A program made the translations under genes and the position numbers. Below, piece after piece: positions 42,144 through 51,198 of a stretch of DNA of 64,000 nucleotides (positions are counted from its first letter, which is position 1; each line of letters opens with the position of its first letter). The notes beneath the pieces are model-generated. The model worked only from the letters and a program-made list of their open reading frames with translations, ran no database searches and was not told the origin of the DNA. The stretch covers positions 1 through 64,000 of the forward strand of contig NZ_FNFF01000023.1 of NCBI RefSeq assembly GCF_900100315.1. Reading direction: 5' to 3'. The DNA comes from Streptomyces indicus (GTDB taxonomy: Bacteria; Actinomycetota; Actinomycetes; Streptomycetales; Streptomycetaceae).

Positions 42144-42162
42144 GGGAGCGTCACCGCACGAG

Positions 42163-42192
42163 AAAGGCCCCGATCCGAAGATCGGGGCCTTT
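42163..42192 (-). terminator. terminator of the Glu-Asp-Phe tRNA cluster
   Basis: AAAGGCCCCGATC and GATCGGGGCCTTT form a perfect stem around a 4-base loop 3' of tRNA-Phe; it can also end the CcdA transcript. Confidence 0.85.
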
Positions 42193-42196
42193 GCTG

Positions 42197-42270
42197 TGGC
42201 TGGGGCCGGGGTCGAACCGGCGACCTATCGCTTTTCAGGCGATCGCTCGTACCAACTGAGCTACCCAGCC
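42197..42270 (-). tRNA. tRNA-Phe(GAA)
   Basis: Acceptor GGCTGGG/CCCAGCC, anticodon loop CTGAAAA with GAA, 74 nt. Last gene of a leftward Glu-Asp-Phe cluster. Confidence 0.95.
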
Positions 42271-42293
42271 ACGGGATTCACGAGGAATCCCAG

Positions 42294-42368
42294 CGGTCCT
42301 GACGGGATTTGAACCCGCGGCCTCCACCTTGACAGGGTGGCGAGCACTCCAAACTGCTCCACAGGACC
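42294..42368 (-). tRNA. tRNA-Asp(GTC), copy 2
   Basis: Same 75-nt sequence as 35227-35301, about 7 kb away in the same orientation. Middle gene of the cluster. Confidence 0.95.
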
Positions 42369-42406
42369 AAGCTGTTGTGCGACTAAGTGTCGCACACTGT
42401 CTTGCG

Positions 42407-42479
42407 TGCCCCCAACGGGATTCGAACCCGTGCTACCGCCTTGAAAGGGCGGCGTCCTAGGCCGCTAGACGATGAGGGC
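42407..42479 (-). tRNA. tRNA-Glu(TTC)
   Basis: Acceptor GCCCTCA/TGGGGGC (one G-U pair), anticodon loop CTTTCAA with TTC, T loop TTCGAAT. First gene of the cluster; a small hairpin (TGTGCGAC/GTCGCACA, 42376-42396) separates it from tRNA-Asp. Confidence 0.95.
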
Positions 42480-42575
42480 TATCGGCCCGCCTGGGCACCG
42501 CTTGTGATGAACACCGTGCAGCGCGTCGGGGACGTGAGAAGCATATGGGATGGGGGGAGCTATCGCCAAAACGGT

Positions 42576-44237
42576 TTACGGAGCCCTCGGGGTACGGGTG
42601 CCCGTCGGCGTCGGCGACGGGGTCGCGCCCGGGCTGTTCTCCTCCGGGAGATGGCGGCTGACCTCGGCCTTTGTCAGGCCGAGGCCGCCGAGGCGGATCT
42701 CGTCCCAGGCCTGGAGGTGCTTGGTCTCCCGGTCGAGGTAGAGCACCGAGGCCTCGATGGGGTCCGGCTCGTCGTCCTCCTTCTCGGGGTCGATCGCGCG
42801 CAGCCCGCTGCCGCCGGTCGACCCTTCGATCCGCAGCCGGGTGCCGCGGTCGAGGACCTCCATCTCGGAGTGGTGGACGTGCCCGGCCAGGACGAGAGGG
42901 ACCGCGCCGTCGGTCTGGCGGGCGGCGACCGGGTTGTGGGCGACGGCGATGTCGACGGGCGTGCCGCGGGAGCGCTCCTGCCACAGTGCGGCGGCCAGGG
43001 CCGCCCCCGCGGTCTGCTCCGCCGGGTCGCCCTCGGCGATGACGGAGCGGTCGGGGGTGTACTGCGGGTCGCCGATGCCGGCGATGCGCAGCCCGGCCAC
43101 GTTCTTCGCCCTGCCCTCGTCGAGGACGTGGACGTTCTTCATCCGCTCCAGATACCCCTGCGTCGCCTCGGAGTCGTGGTTGCCGCGCACCCACACGTAC
43201 GGGGCACCGAGGTCCTCGACCGGGTCGAGGAACGGGTTCTCGGCGGCGCTGCCGTGGTCCATCGTGTCGCCGGAGTCCACGATCAGGTCGATCTCGTACT
43301 GCTCGACGAGCGAGCCGATGACATGCCACGACGCGGGGTTGAGGTGGATGTCGGAGACGTGCAGGAGGCGGATCGTGGTCGGGTCGGGCTCGTATGTGGG
43401 CAGGGTGGAGGTGGCGTCGTAGAGCTTGGTGACGTTGGTGACCAGGCGCGCCAACTCCTTCTGGTAGATGTCGAATTCGGTGACGATGCTGCGGGCGTTG
43501 CCGACCAGGGAGGGGGCCGAGGCGAGCAGGCCGGAGAACTTCGGCTCCAGGACGGACTTGGGGTTCCAGGTCGCGAAGGCCGAGACCCCGCAGGCCGCGA
43601 GGAGCGCGAGGGCGGTGCCGCCGGCGGCCAGGGCGCGGCGCGGGGTGCGGTAGACGGCGAGGCCGAGGATCGTGGCGCCGGAGACCACGGCGATGCAGGA
43701 GCGCAGGGCCAGTTCGCGGGTGCCGGAGACGACGTCGGAGGTGACCTCGTCCTGGAGGCCCGAGAAGCGTTCGGGGTGGTCGACGAGGGTCTGGGCGCGG
43801 GTGGGGTCGAGCCGGTCGACGTCGACGTCGAGGCGGATCGGGGCGCGGTGCGACTCGAGTTCGAGGGCGCCGAGCGGGGAGACGTTGATCTTCGTGCCGC
43901 CGGTCAGGGAGGGCCGCAGCGTCATCATCGTGTCCATCGGCCCGACCGGGATCCGCACGCTGCCCACGATCAGCAGCCCGAGCCACGCCCCGAGCAGCAC
44001 CACGGCGACCATGCCGACGGCGCGGGCGTAGGGGTGCGGGGGGTGGACGAGTTCGGGGACGGGGTGCGGGTGGCGTGCGCGGTAGTGGCGTACGAGGGCG
44101 CCGGGCGCGTTCCGTATCCGGGAGGCCGACCTGCCCAGACGTACCGCGGCGGCTCTCGTGCCGCGGACTGCGGAGTGGCGCACGCGCGTGGCCGCGGTGC
44201 GCAGGCGGGCTATGGCGGCGGTCGAGTCGCGGGCCAT
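42576..44237 (-). CDS. membrane-bound metallophosphoesterase
   Basis: A 553-residue protein. A basic cytoplasmic start is followed by a span near residues 72-92, an extracytoplasmic part, further spans near 178-225 and the calcineurin-like domain. That domain carries the metal motifs LLHVSDIHLN (about 295), DSGDTMDHG, VRGNHD and VLAGHVHHSE. The tail is Pro/Thr-rich. Such proteins hydrolyse phosphoesters with two metal ions; the substrate is unknown. ATG 44237 is supported by the hydrophilic start. Confidence 0.9.
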   Translation of the reverse strand: MARDSTAAIARLRTAATRVRHSAVRGTRAAAVRLGRSASRIRNAPGALVRHYRARHPHPVPELVHPPHPYARAVGMVAVVLLGAWLGLLIVGSVRIPVGPMDTMMTLRPSLTGGTKINVSPLGALELESHRAPIRLDVDVDRLDPTRAQTLVDHPERFSGLQDEVTSDVVSGTRELALRSCIAVVSGATILGLAVYRTPRRALAAGGTALALLAACGVSAFATWNPKSVLEPKFSGLLASAPSLVGNARSIVTEFDIYQKELARLVTNVTKLYDATSTLPTYEPDPTTIRLLHVSDIHLNPASWHVIGSLVEQYEIDLIVDSGDTMDHGSAAENPFLDPVEDLGAPYVWVRGNHDSEATQGYLERMKNVHVLDEGRAKNVAGLRIAGIGDPQYTPDRSVIAEGDPAEQTAGAALAAALWQERSRGTPVDIAVAHNPVAARQTDGAVPLVLAGHVHHSEMEVLDRGTRLRIEGSTGGSGLRAIDPEKEDDEPDPIEASVLYLDRETKHLQAWDEIRLGGLGLTKAEVSRHLPEENSPGATPSPTPTGTRTPRAP

Positions 44238-44346
44238 TGTGCGCGTATGCCCATGAGGGCGGGGGGTTATGCCCGGGTGTGGGGGGAGCGGTCGGGGCGG
44301 TCGGTCCGGGGCGTACGGGGTCGGCCTGGTGCTTGCGGGCCGGCGG

Positions 44347-44697
44347 TCAGCCCCAGCCGAGTTGGTGCAGGCGCTCGTCGTCGATGCCGAAGTGGTGGGC
44401 GATCTCGTGCACGACGGTGATGGCCACCTCGTCCACCACGTCCTCGGGCGTCTCGCAGTAGCGCAGGGTCGGGCCCATGTAGATGGAGATGCGGTCGGGC
44501 AGCACGCCCGCGTACCACTCGCCGCGGTCGGTGAGCGGGGTGCCCTCGTAGAGGCCGAGCAGCTCGGGGTCGTCGGCCGGGGGTTCGTCCTCCACGAACA
44601 CCGCGACGTTGTCCATGACCCGGGTCAGTTCCGGCGGGATCTGGTCGAGCGCCTGGCTCACCAGCTCTTCGAAGGCCTCACGTGTCATCTCCAGCAC
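44347..44697 (-). CDS. metallopeptidase family protein (minimal zincin, HExxH)
   Basis: A 116-residue protein with VVHEIAHHFGIDDERLHQLG at its end, the HExxHxxG-like motif with a downstream Asp/Glu. The middle part (NVAVFVEDEPPADDPELLGL, EGTPLTDRG) is typical of this small actinobacterial family. Its proteolytic activity is presumed from the motif only. GTG 44697 lies 6 bases after a GACAAT -10-like box, which suggests a leaderless transcript; ATG 44688 is an alternative. Confidence 0.88.
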   Translation of the reverse strand: MLEMTREAFEELVSQALDQIPPELTRVMDNVAVFVEDEPPADDPELLGLYEGTPLTDRGEWYAGVLPDRISIYMGPTLRYCETPEDVVDEVAITVVHEIAHHFGIDDERLHQLGWG

Positions 44698-44935
44698 ACG
44701 GCCATTGTCCGTGAGACCGGCGGATTTCGACGGGCCGACGGACGACTGGCCCGGGGCGGGTCCTGATCGGCGCGTGACCGTTTGTGGCCGGTGTGGTGTG
44801 CGCGTCGGTACGGACGAGGTCCGGGGGTGGTGCCGTTTGGCGGCTACCGGTCCGTACGTGCGTCGTGCGTGTCCTCTTGTGGCGTAAGGGAGTTGGGCAC
44901 GGCGATCCCGTTCGCCGCGCCCCGGAGGTGCCGCC

Positions 44936-45466
44936 GTGCGCCAGCCGTCCCTTCCCGACCGCCCGCCCTACGGCCGTCCGCTGCGCTGGGCCGCCGTGCT
45001 GCTCGCGGTCGCGGCGAGCGCGGGGTGCGTGAGCCTGGGGGGCGACGGGGACAAGCCCGCGCCGGGCCCCTCCGCCTCGCAGCAGGGCGATGCGACCGGG
45101 CCCGACGGGGCCGCGGTGGTCTCGGGCGGCGCGCGCGGGGGAGCGCCCGAGGGGAAGCACGGGGCGCGCCCCAGCGCTTCCGGCTCCGCCTCGCCGAGCG
45201 CCTCGCCGTCGGGCACCGCCAAGCCGTCCGGGAAGCCCGGCGCGCCGACGCCGACTCCCACCCGTACGAAGACGCAGAAGCCCGTGCCGCCGTCGGAGGA
45301 GCCGCCGCCCCCGGACCCGGAGCCCACGCCGCCCCCGCCCACGCCGAGCCAGGAGCCCTCGCCGCAGCCGTCCGACTCGGCCGGGGCGCAGACGCAGATG
45401 TCGCAGGAGCAGCGGATGTCGGAGATCCGCGAGCGCGAGCCTTCGCCGCAGCGCGGGCCGGCCTGA
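44936..45466 (+). CDS. Pro/Ser-rich lipoprotein
   Basis: A 176-residue exported lipoprotein with signal WAAVLLAVAASAGC (lipobox Cys near residue 31). Nearly all the rest is low-complexity Ser/Pro/Gly/Lys (SASPSASPSGTAKPSGKPG, PPPPDPEPTPPPP) and ends QMSQEQRMSEIREREPSP. GGAGGT lies 6 bases before GTG 44936. It probably serves as a cell-surface linker or spacer; no domain is recognised. Confidence 0.75.
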   Translation: MRQPSLPDRPPYGRPLRWAAVLLAVAASAGCVSLGGDGDKPAPGPSASQQGDATGPDGAAVVSGGARGGAPEGKHGARPSASGSASPSASPSGTAKPSGKPGAPTPTPTRTKTQKPVPPSEEPPPPDPEPTPPPPTPSQEPSPQPSDSAGAQTQMSQEQRMSEIREREPSPQRGPA

Positions 45467-45803
45467 TCCGGGCCGCCGCGATGGGACGTAAAGCCGCCGT
45501 GGTGGTGGGACGCGAAGAAGGCCGCGGTGGGGCGCGAAGGGGGCCGCGGTGGGACGCGAAGGAGGCCGTCTGAGCTGGGGCGATGCCCTGTCCGTGGCTG
45601 TCCGGAAGGGGCCCGGTTTGCCATTTGCTACGGGGGGTGCGTACAGTGGTAGATCGTTTGATCCCATTTGCCCGGCGCCGACAGAGAGAGCGCCGCGTGG
45701 CGCGTACTCTCCCTTGCCGTGACTGGACCGCATTGAGGCGGTCGAATTGTGACTTCACGGAGTTATGGGCGCGTGCCGAGACTCCGAGAGGTTGCAGTTT
45801 CGC
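45467..45803. other. intergenic region with 22-bp tandem repeats
   Basis: Repeats of GGTGGGACGCGAAGAAGGCCGC occur about four times (45479-45570) after the lipoprotein stop. The rest is the upstream region of the DEAD-box helicase, including CAGTGGTAGATCG-like sequence; no gene is seen. Confidence 0.6.
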
Positions 45804-48011
45804 ATGTCCACTTTCAGTACTGATCACTCCGTCATGCCCGCGTCCGCCGGGGACGAGGCGGTCCTGGAGACCGTCGAGGCAGACGTCGACGAGACCGCTG
45901 ACGAAAACACCGTCACCTTCGCCGACCTGGGCCTGCCCGAGGGCGTCGTGCGCAAGCTCGCGCAGAACGGTGTGACCACCCCCTTCCCGATCCAGGCCGC
46001 GACCATCCCGGACGCCCTGGCCGGGAAGGACATCCTCGGCCGCGGCCGCACGGGCTCCGGCAAGACCCTCTCCTTCGGTCTGCCGCTGCTCTCCCGCCTC
46101 GCGGGCGGCTCCACCGAGAAGCACAAGCCGCGCGGTGTGATCCTCACGCCGACCCGTGAGCTCGCCATGCAGGTCGCCGACGCGCTCCAGCCGTACGGCG
46201 ACGTCCTGGGCCTCCGTATGAAGGTCGTCTGCGGCGGTACGTCCATGGGCAACCAGATCTACGCGCTCGAGCGCGGCGTCGACATCCTCGTCGCCACCCC
46301 GGGCCGCCTGCGCGACATCATCAACCGCGGCGCCTGCTCCCTGGAGAACGTCGAGGTCGCCGTGCTCGACGAGGCCGACCAGATGGCCGACCTGGGCTTC
46401 CTGCCCGAGGTCACCGAGCTGCTCGACCAGGTCCCGACCGGCGGCCAGCGCATGCTCTTCTCCGCGACGCTGGAGAACGAGATCGACACGCTCGTCAAGC
46501 GCTACCTGGTCGACCCGGTCAGCCACGAGGTCGACGCCGCGCAGGGCGCCGTGACGACCATGACGCACCACATCCTCATCGTGAAGCCGCGCGACAAGGC
46601 CCCGGTCACCGCCGCGATCGCCGCGCGCAAGGGCCGCACGATCATCTTCGTCCGCACCCAGCTGGGCGCCGACCGCATCGCCGAGCAGCTCCAGGACGCC
46701 GGTGTGAAGGCCGACGCGCTGCACGGCGGTATGACGCAGGGCGCCCGTACCCGCGTGCTCGCCGACTTCAAGGACGGCTACGTCAACGCGCTCGTCGCCA
46801 CCGACGTCGCCGCCCGCGGCATCCACGTCGACGGCATCGACCTGGTCCTGAACGTGGACCCGGCCGGCGACCACAAGGACTACCTGCACCGCTCGGGCCG
46901 TACGGCTCGCGCCGGCCGCAGCGGCACGGTCGTGTCCCTGTCCCTCCCGCACCAGCGCCGCCAGATCTTCCGCCTCATGGAGGACGCGGGCGTCGACGCC
47001 TCGCGCCACATCATCGGCCAGGGCGGTGCCTTCGACCCGGAGGTCGCCGAGATCACCGGCGCCCGTTCGCTGACCGAGGTCCAGGCCGACTCCGCGGACA
47101 ACGCCGCGAAGCAGGCCGAGCGCTCCGTCGCCGAGCTCACCAAGGAGCTGGAGCGCGCGCAGCGCCGCGCCACCGAGCTGCGCGAGGAGGCCGACCGCCT
47201 CACCGCGCGTGCGGCCCGCGAGCGCGGCGAGGACCCCGAGGCCGCCCTCGCCGAGCGTGCGGCCGAGGCCGTCGTCGAGGAGGCGGCGGCTGCCGTGGCC
47301 GAGGTGCCGGAGCAGCCGGTGCGCGAGGAGCGCCCGTCCGCTTCGTACGAGCGCACCGAGCGTTCTTCCTCGTACGAGCGTCCGCAGCAGCGTCGGGACG
47401 AGCGCGGCAACTACGAGCGCCGCGACCGCGCCGAGCGTTCCTTCGACCGCCGTGACGACCGTCGTGACGGTGACCGTGGTGGCTTCCGTCGTGACGACCG
47501 CCGTGACGACCGCGGTGGCCGTGGCTTCGAGCGTCGTGACGACCGTGGCGGCTTCCGCCGTGACGACCGTGACAACCGGGGCGGCTTCAACCGCGACCGT
47601 GGCGACCGTCCGTTCAACCGCGACCGCGACGACCGCGGCGGCCGTTCCTGCAACCGCGATGACCGTGGCGGCCGTTCGTTCGAGCGCCGTGACGACCGCG
47701 GTGGCCGTGGCTTCGAGCGTCGTGACGACCGTGGCGGCTTCCGCCGTGACGACCGTGACAACCGGGGCGGCTTCAACCGCGACCGTGGCGACCGTCCGTT
47801 CAACCGCGACCGCGACGACCGCGGCGGCTTCCGCCGGGACCACCGCGGCGGCTCGGACCGTCCGTTCAACCGCGACAGCCGGGACAACCGCGGTGGCCAC
47901 CGCGGCTCCGACCGCCCGTTCAACCGCCGCGACGACCACCGAGGGGACCACCGCTCGGGCTCGTCCTTCGGCCGCCGCGAGGACAAGCCGCGCTGGAAGC
48001 GGAACGGCTGA
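45804..48011 (+). CDS. DEAD-box RNA helicase with repetitive RGG/RDD tail
   Basis: A 735-residue helicase. Motifs are FPIQAATIPDALAGKD (Q), GRTGSGKTL (I), TPTRELAMQVA (Ia), TPGRLRD (Ib), VLDEADQMADLGF (II), FSATL (III), ATDVAARGIHVDGI (V) and HRSGRTARAGRSG (VI). A coiled-coil-like Glu/Arg segment (about 440-500) precedes a 220-residue tail of Arg, Asp, Gly and Phe (RRDDRGGRGFERRDD and similar). The tail is expected to bind RNA and might promote condensates. A 144-bp stretch is duplicated perfectly in it. ATG 45804 is chosen for the conserved STFSTDHS start. It probably remodels RNA in the cold or in degradosomes. Confidence 0.94.
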   Translation: MSTFSTDHSVMPASAGDEAVLETVEADVDETADENTVTFADLGLPEGVVRKLAQNGVTTPFPIQAATIPDALAGKDILGRGRTGSGKTLSFGLPLLSRLAGGSTEKHKPRGVILTPTRELAMQVADALQPYGDVLGLRMKVVCGGTSMGNQIYALERGVDILVATPGRLRDIINRGACSLENVEVAVLDEADQMADLGFLPEVTELLDQVPTGGQRMLFSATLENEIDTLVKRYLVDPVSHEVDAAQGAVTTMTHHILIVKPRDKAPVTAAIAARKGRTIIFVRTQLGADRIAEQLQDAGVKADALHGGMTQGARTRVLADFKDGYVNALVATDVAARGIHVDGIDLVLNVDPAGDHKDYLHRSGRTARAGRSGTVVSLSLPHQRRQIFRLMEDAGVDASRHIIGQGGAFDPEVAEITGARSLTEVQADSADNAAKQAERSVAELTKELERAQRRATELREEADRLTARAARERGEDPEAALAERAAEAVVEEAAAAVAEVPEQPVREERPSASYERTERSSSYERPQQRRDERGNYERRDRAERSFDRRDDRRDGDRGGFRRDDRRDDRGGRGFERRDDRGGFRRDDRDNRGGFNRDRGDRPFNRDRDDRGGRSCNRDDRGGRSFERRDDRGGRGFERRDDRGGFRRDDRDNRGGFNRDRGDRPFNRDRDDRGGFRRDHRGGSDRPFNRDSRDNRGGHRGSDRPFNRRDDHRGDHRSGSSFGRREDKPRWKRNG
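47499..47828. repeat. 144-bp perfect direct repeat inside the helicase tail
   Basis: Bases 47499-47642 equal 47685-47828, offset 186 bp (62 codons), so the frame is kept. The repeated part encodes RDDRGGRGFERRDDRGGFRR and what follows. Confidence 0.9.
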
Positions 48012-48063
48012 GCGGCGCGACAGCGTCGGGCATCGAACTCGGGCATAGCGCCCGATAGTTGAA

Positions 48064-48099
48064 CAGCGGGCCCACCCTTCGGGGTGGGCCCGCTGTTTT
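48064..48099 (+). terminator. Rho-independent terminator of the DEAD-box gene
   Basis: CAGCGGGCCCACCC and GGGTGGGCCCGCTG form a 14-bp stem with a TTCG tetraloop followed by TTTTG. Confidence 0.92.
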
Positions 48100-48124
48100 G
48101 TGCCCCTGAGCTGGGCTTTCTCCG

Positions 48125-48192
48125 TTGTGGAGAGAACGTGAAGGGCTGTACAGTCTGGCGACTCGCATGAGGTGGGTGTGGCTGGGGGGGTT
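48125..48192 (+). promoter_or_regulatory. promoter and conserved leader of FG-GAP gene 1
   Basis: TTGTGG (48125-48130) and TACAGT (48149-48154) are 18 bases apart. Sixteen bases further on comes GGTGGGTGTGGC-TG-GGGGGG-TT, which also precedes FG-GAP gene 2 at the same distance from its -10 box. Confidence 0.55.
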
Positions 48193-48194
48193 GC

Positions 48195-50996
48195 GTGGAA
48201 GTCAGCAAGGTCATACGACGCCGTCTGCTCGGCAGAGGGGGCGCGGCCTTGGCCGTGACCGTCGCCCTCGCCACCGGCGTCCTGGCCGCCGTGCCGGCGG
48301 AGACGGCGCGGGCGGGGTCGGCGCGGGCGGTCGGAGAGGACGAGATCGTGCTCCCCGCCGCGGACCGGAGAGCTCCGCGCAACCCGGGGTTCAGCGGCTT
48401 CGGCGACACCGGTGTGCTGTCGCGCCCGGAGGGCGCCACCGGCTTGCGCTGGACCGACTACGCGACGCGACAGACCCGGGACGTGACCGAGTTCGACGGC
48501 AGCCAGCAGCCCGCTGGGCTCGCCCAGTCGGACACCACGTTCACCCTGTCGACCGACGCCGAGGGCCGACGCGTCGTTCGGTTCCGCGCGATCGGCTCCG
48601 CCGTGGACAAGGGTTCGGTGACCGTCCCCACTGGCCTGACCTACGCGGGCACGGCCGGCGAGGGCGTCGTCGTCGCCTACCTGGGCAGCTCGTCCAACGT
48701 ACGTGAACTGCACCTGCTCAAGTCCGCAGCCGATGGCGGCACCAGCGACACGAAGCTGACCGGCTGGCCCGCCGACGCGAAGCTCCTCGCGCCCAGCGGG
48801 CGTGACGACCGCTCGCTGCTCATGCGCTATCGCGTGCCGACGGAGGACCCCGAGGTCTTTCTCTACCAACTCGTACTCGTCGATGTCCGCGACGGAACCT
48901 GGGCCAAGGTGTTCAGCCCATACAAGGCGACCTCGGCCCGGTCACCCTTCCTGAGCGAGAACTACGTCGGTTGGTGGTTCCCGGGAGCCGGCGCGCGGCT
49001 GCTGCGCCGCGACGCGCTCGACGGACCGGTGACCGCTGTGCCGGCCCAGGGCACCGAGGGGAAGACCGACTTCACGATCGTCGGTGACGACGTCGTGGTG
49101 GCCACCTACGGCGACGAGACCCGTGCTGTGCTCACCCGGCCCCTGACCGATGCCGGGGAATGGCGCACGCTGCTTCCGCAGATGGACGGCTGGATCCACT
49201 CGTCGGCGGACGGGTCGGCCATCGTGGCGGGCGGTCCCGACAAGGCGAACTGGGGTGTGCACCGCCTCTCCGAGGCGCCGGACGGACAGATCGTCGGCGA
49301 TGAGCTGATGGACCTGCCGGCGGTGCCCGCGCCCGTCGACGGGCTGTCACTGGCAGGCGGCACCCTTGCCTGGACCGACCAGACCTCGTCCCCGTCCCAC
49401 GACGTCATGTTCAACACCCGTACGGTGTCCGCCGACGCGGTCCCCCAGGCGGGGCCGGTCCGGCAGGCCGGCGGATGGGTCAAGCCGTGCCAGATTCAGT
49501 ACAGCTGCACGCGACTGTTCGGGGCCGGTGACGGGTCCGTCGTCTACGCGGACCTTGACAACTCCCAGCTGGTTCATCGCCGTACGCCCGCCGGTGACGT
49601 CCAGACGCTGACGGTTCCCGGCTTCTACGGTGAGGTGGAGGCCGCGGAAGGGCGGTATGCGCTGCTCTCCGGCGGCGGGAGCAAGAAGCAGTTCGTCGTC
49701 GACTGGACGCAGTCCAAGGTCGTGTCCACACGCACGGCGGACGCCGCCGCCCTGTGGAACGGACAGCTGTGGGTCACGACGTCCACCGCGGGGCACCTGT
49801 CGATGAGCCGTCTCGGCTCGACCGCTGCGGCGATCGAGGTCAACGTCGGCTCGGCGTGCGTGCCCAGCGAGTTGCAGGTCAACGGCCGATTCGTGTACTG
49901 GGCGTGTGCCGCGCAGGGGAAGGCCGGAGTGTTCGACCGCTCCCGTGGACGAACGGTGGCCGTTCCTACAGGGGACGCACTGCTGGCCGACGGGTTCCTG
50001 GTCCGCCACGACAACGCCCGCGGCAGGCTGGTGCGCACCGACGTCCGCTCCGGGCAGGCGGTCACCGCCGATCTGGCTGAGCTGCCCGCGACTGCCAACC
50101 TCAGGCCCGAGGGCACGACCTCGGACCGACGGATCCGCTGGACCCTGGATCCGTATGGCAACCGCGTGGCTTTCGTGGACGCCGACGAGCGCATCCACCT
50201 GGTCACGGCCGGGGCGCTCGCCGCTCCTGTGCTGCGGGACCATGCAGGACAGGACGGCATCGGCGACCTCCTCACCCTCAACTCCTCCGGCGGCCTCACC
50301 TTCCAGCACGGCACCGGGGCCGGGACGTTCTCCGGTGGCACCTCCGCGAGCGGCTGGTCGACCAGCACCCTCGCCGTCCCCTTCGGCGACCTCAACGGTG
50401 ACCGCTGCAACGACGTCCTCGTACGGATGCCGGACGGCAAGTTGCGCGCGTACAAGCCGGGTTGCGGCGAGGCCGTCGCGCCGACGACGGCGTACTCCCT
50501 GATCGGTGGCGGGTGGAACACGCACAACGTGCTGACGGCGCCCGGGGATCTGACCGGAGACGGACGCACCGACCTGGTGGCGCGCAAGGCGTCGACGGGT
50601 GAGCTGTTCGTGTATCCGACGACGGCCTCGGGGATTCTCGCGAGCCCGAAGCGGATCGGCGGCGGCTGGCACATCTACTCCAAGATCGTCGGTGCCGGTG
50701 ACCTGAACGGCGACGGCCATGGCGACGTGCTCGCCGTGGACAAGAGCGGTGCGCTGTTCCGGTACTACGGCCTCGGCAACGGACTGCTCGGCCCGCGCCA
50801 CCAGTTGGCCGCGACGTGGGGTACCAAGTACAACGCGGTCGTCGGCGCCGGTGACATCACGGGCGACGGCAAGGCGGACCTCGTGATGCGGGACACTGCC
50901 GGGAACCTGTGGCGGCACAGCGGCCGCGGGACCGGCACGTTCTCGTCGCCGGTGAAGATCGCGACCGGGTGGGGCGGGTACCGGGGGATCTTCTGA
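48195..50996 (+). CDS. secreted FG-GAP/VCBS-repeat propeller protein 1
   Basis: A 933-residue exported protein. Its signal peptide is RRRLLGRGGAALAVTVALAT, continuing to ETARAG. Residues about 50-680 look like a beta-propeller-type domain with an internal cysteine pair region (VGSACVPSELQVNGRFVYWA). The C-terminal 250 residues hold FG-GAP blades with calcium-type loops: GDLNGDRCNDVLVR, GDLTGDGRTDLVAR, GDLNGDGHGDVLAV and GDITGDGKADLVMR. The last residues YRGIF are the usual end of such proteins. The GTG start follows a run of seven G. It is paralogous to the next gene. Role unknown; surface binding or adhesion is plausible. Confidence 0.88.
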   Translation: MEVSKVIRRRLLGRGGAALAVTVALATGVLAAVPAETARAGSARAVGEDEIVLPAADRRAPRNPGFSGFGDTGVLSRPEGATGLRWTDYATRQTRDVTEFDGSQQPAGLAQSDTTFTLSTDAEGRRVVRFRAIGSAVDKGSVTVPTGLTYAGTAGEGVVVAYLGSSSNVRELHLLKSAADGGTSDTKLTGWPADAKLLAPSGRDDRSLLMRYRVPTEDPEVFLYQLVLVDVRDGTWAKVFSPYKATSARSPFLSENYVGWWFPGAGARLLRRDALDGPVTAVPAQGTEGKTDFTIVGDDVVVATYGDETRAVLTRPLTDAGEWRTLLPQMDGWIHSSADGSAIVAGGPDKANWGVHRLSEAPDGQIVGDELMDLPAVPAPVDGLSLAGGTLAWTDQTSSPSHDVMFNTRTVSADAVPQAGPVRQAGGWVKPCQIQYSCTRLFGAGDGSVVYADLDNSQLVHRRTPAGDVQTLTVPGFYGEVEAAEGRYALLSGGGSKKQFVVDWTQSKVVSTRTADAAALWNGQLWVTTSTAGHLSMSRLGSTAAAIEVNVGSACVPSELQVNGRFVYWACAAQGKAGVFDRSRGRTVAVPTGDALLADGFLVRHDNARGRLVRTDVRSGQAVTADLAELPATANLRPEGTTSDRRIRWTLDPYGNRVAFVDADERIHLVTAGALAAPVLRDHAGQDGIGDLLTLNSSGGLTFQHGTGAGTFSGGTSASGWSTSTLAVPFGDLNGDRCNDVLVRMPDGKLRAYKPGCGEAVAPTTAYSLIGGGWNTHNVLTAPGDLTGDGRTDLVARKASTGELFVYPTTASGILASPKRIGGGWHIYSKIVGAGDLNGDGHGDVLAVDKSGALFRYYGLGNGLLGPRHQLAATWGTKYNAVVGAGDITGDGKADLVMRDTAGNLWRHSGRGTGTFSSPVKIATGWGGYRGIF

Positions 50997-51038
50997 GCCA
51001 CCGGTTCGGTTCCGGTCACGATCCGGTCCTGACTCGCG

Positions 51039-51080
51039 GAAGCGGGCCCCCTCTTCACAAAGGGGCCCGCTTCTCTTTTC
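51039..51080 (+). terminator. Rho-independent terminator of FG-GAP gene 1
   Basis: GAAGCGGGCCCCCT and AGGGGCCCGCTTC pair (one bulge) and are followed by TCTTTTCTCTT. Confidence 0.9.
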
Positions 51081-51106
51081 TCTTCCGTCACACGCGTACC
51101 GACTGT

Positions 51107-51151
51107 TACGATCCGGCCCCGCGTGCGCGGTGGGTGTGGCCAGGGGGGCTT
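51107..51151 (+). promoter_or_regulatory. promoter and conserved leader of FG-GAP genes 2 and 3
   Basis: TACGAT (51107-51112) is followed after 16 bases by GGTGGGTGTGGC-CA-GGGGGG-CTT (51129-51151), matching the leader of gene 1 in sequence and spacing. A TTCCGT at 51083 could be the -35 element. Confidence 0.5.
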
Positions 51152-51198
51152 GGCCCGGACCGCGACGCGTTCTCAGTGTTCTCGGGGAGGGAACCCTC

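Noticed and set aside
47491..47960. Possible CRISPR-like repeat array
   Set aside because: The repeats are in frame inside the helicase gene, encode Arg/Asp/Gly codons and vary in spacing; no cas genes are present.
44844..48869. A 1341-codon minus-strand frame over the DEAD-box helicase
   Set aside because: Contains long VVTAV/TTVVT runs that are just the reverse complement of the RGD repeats; no gene evidence.
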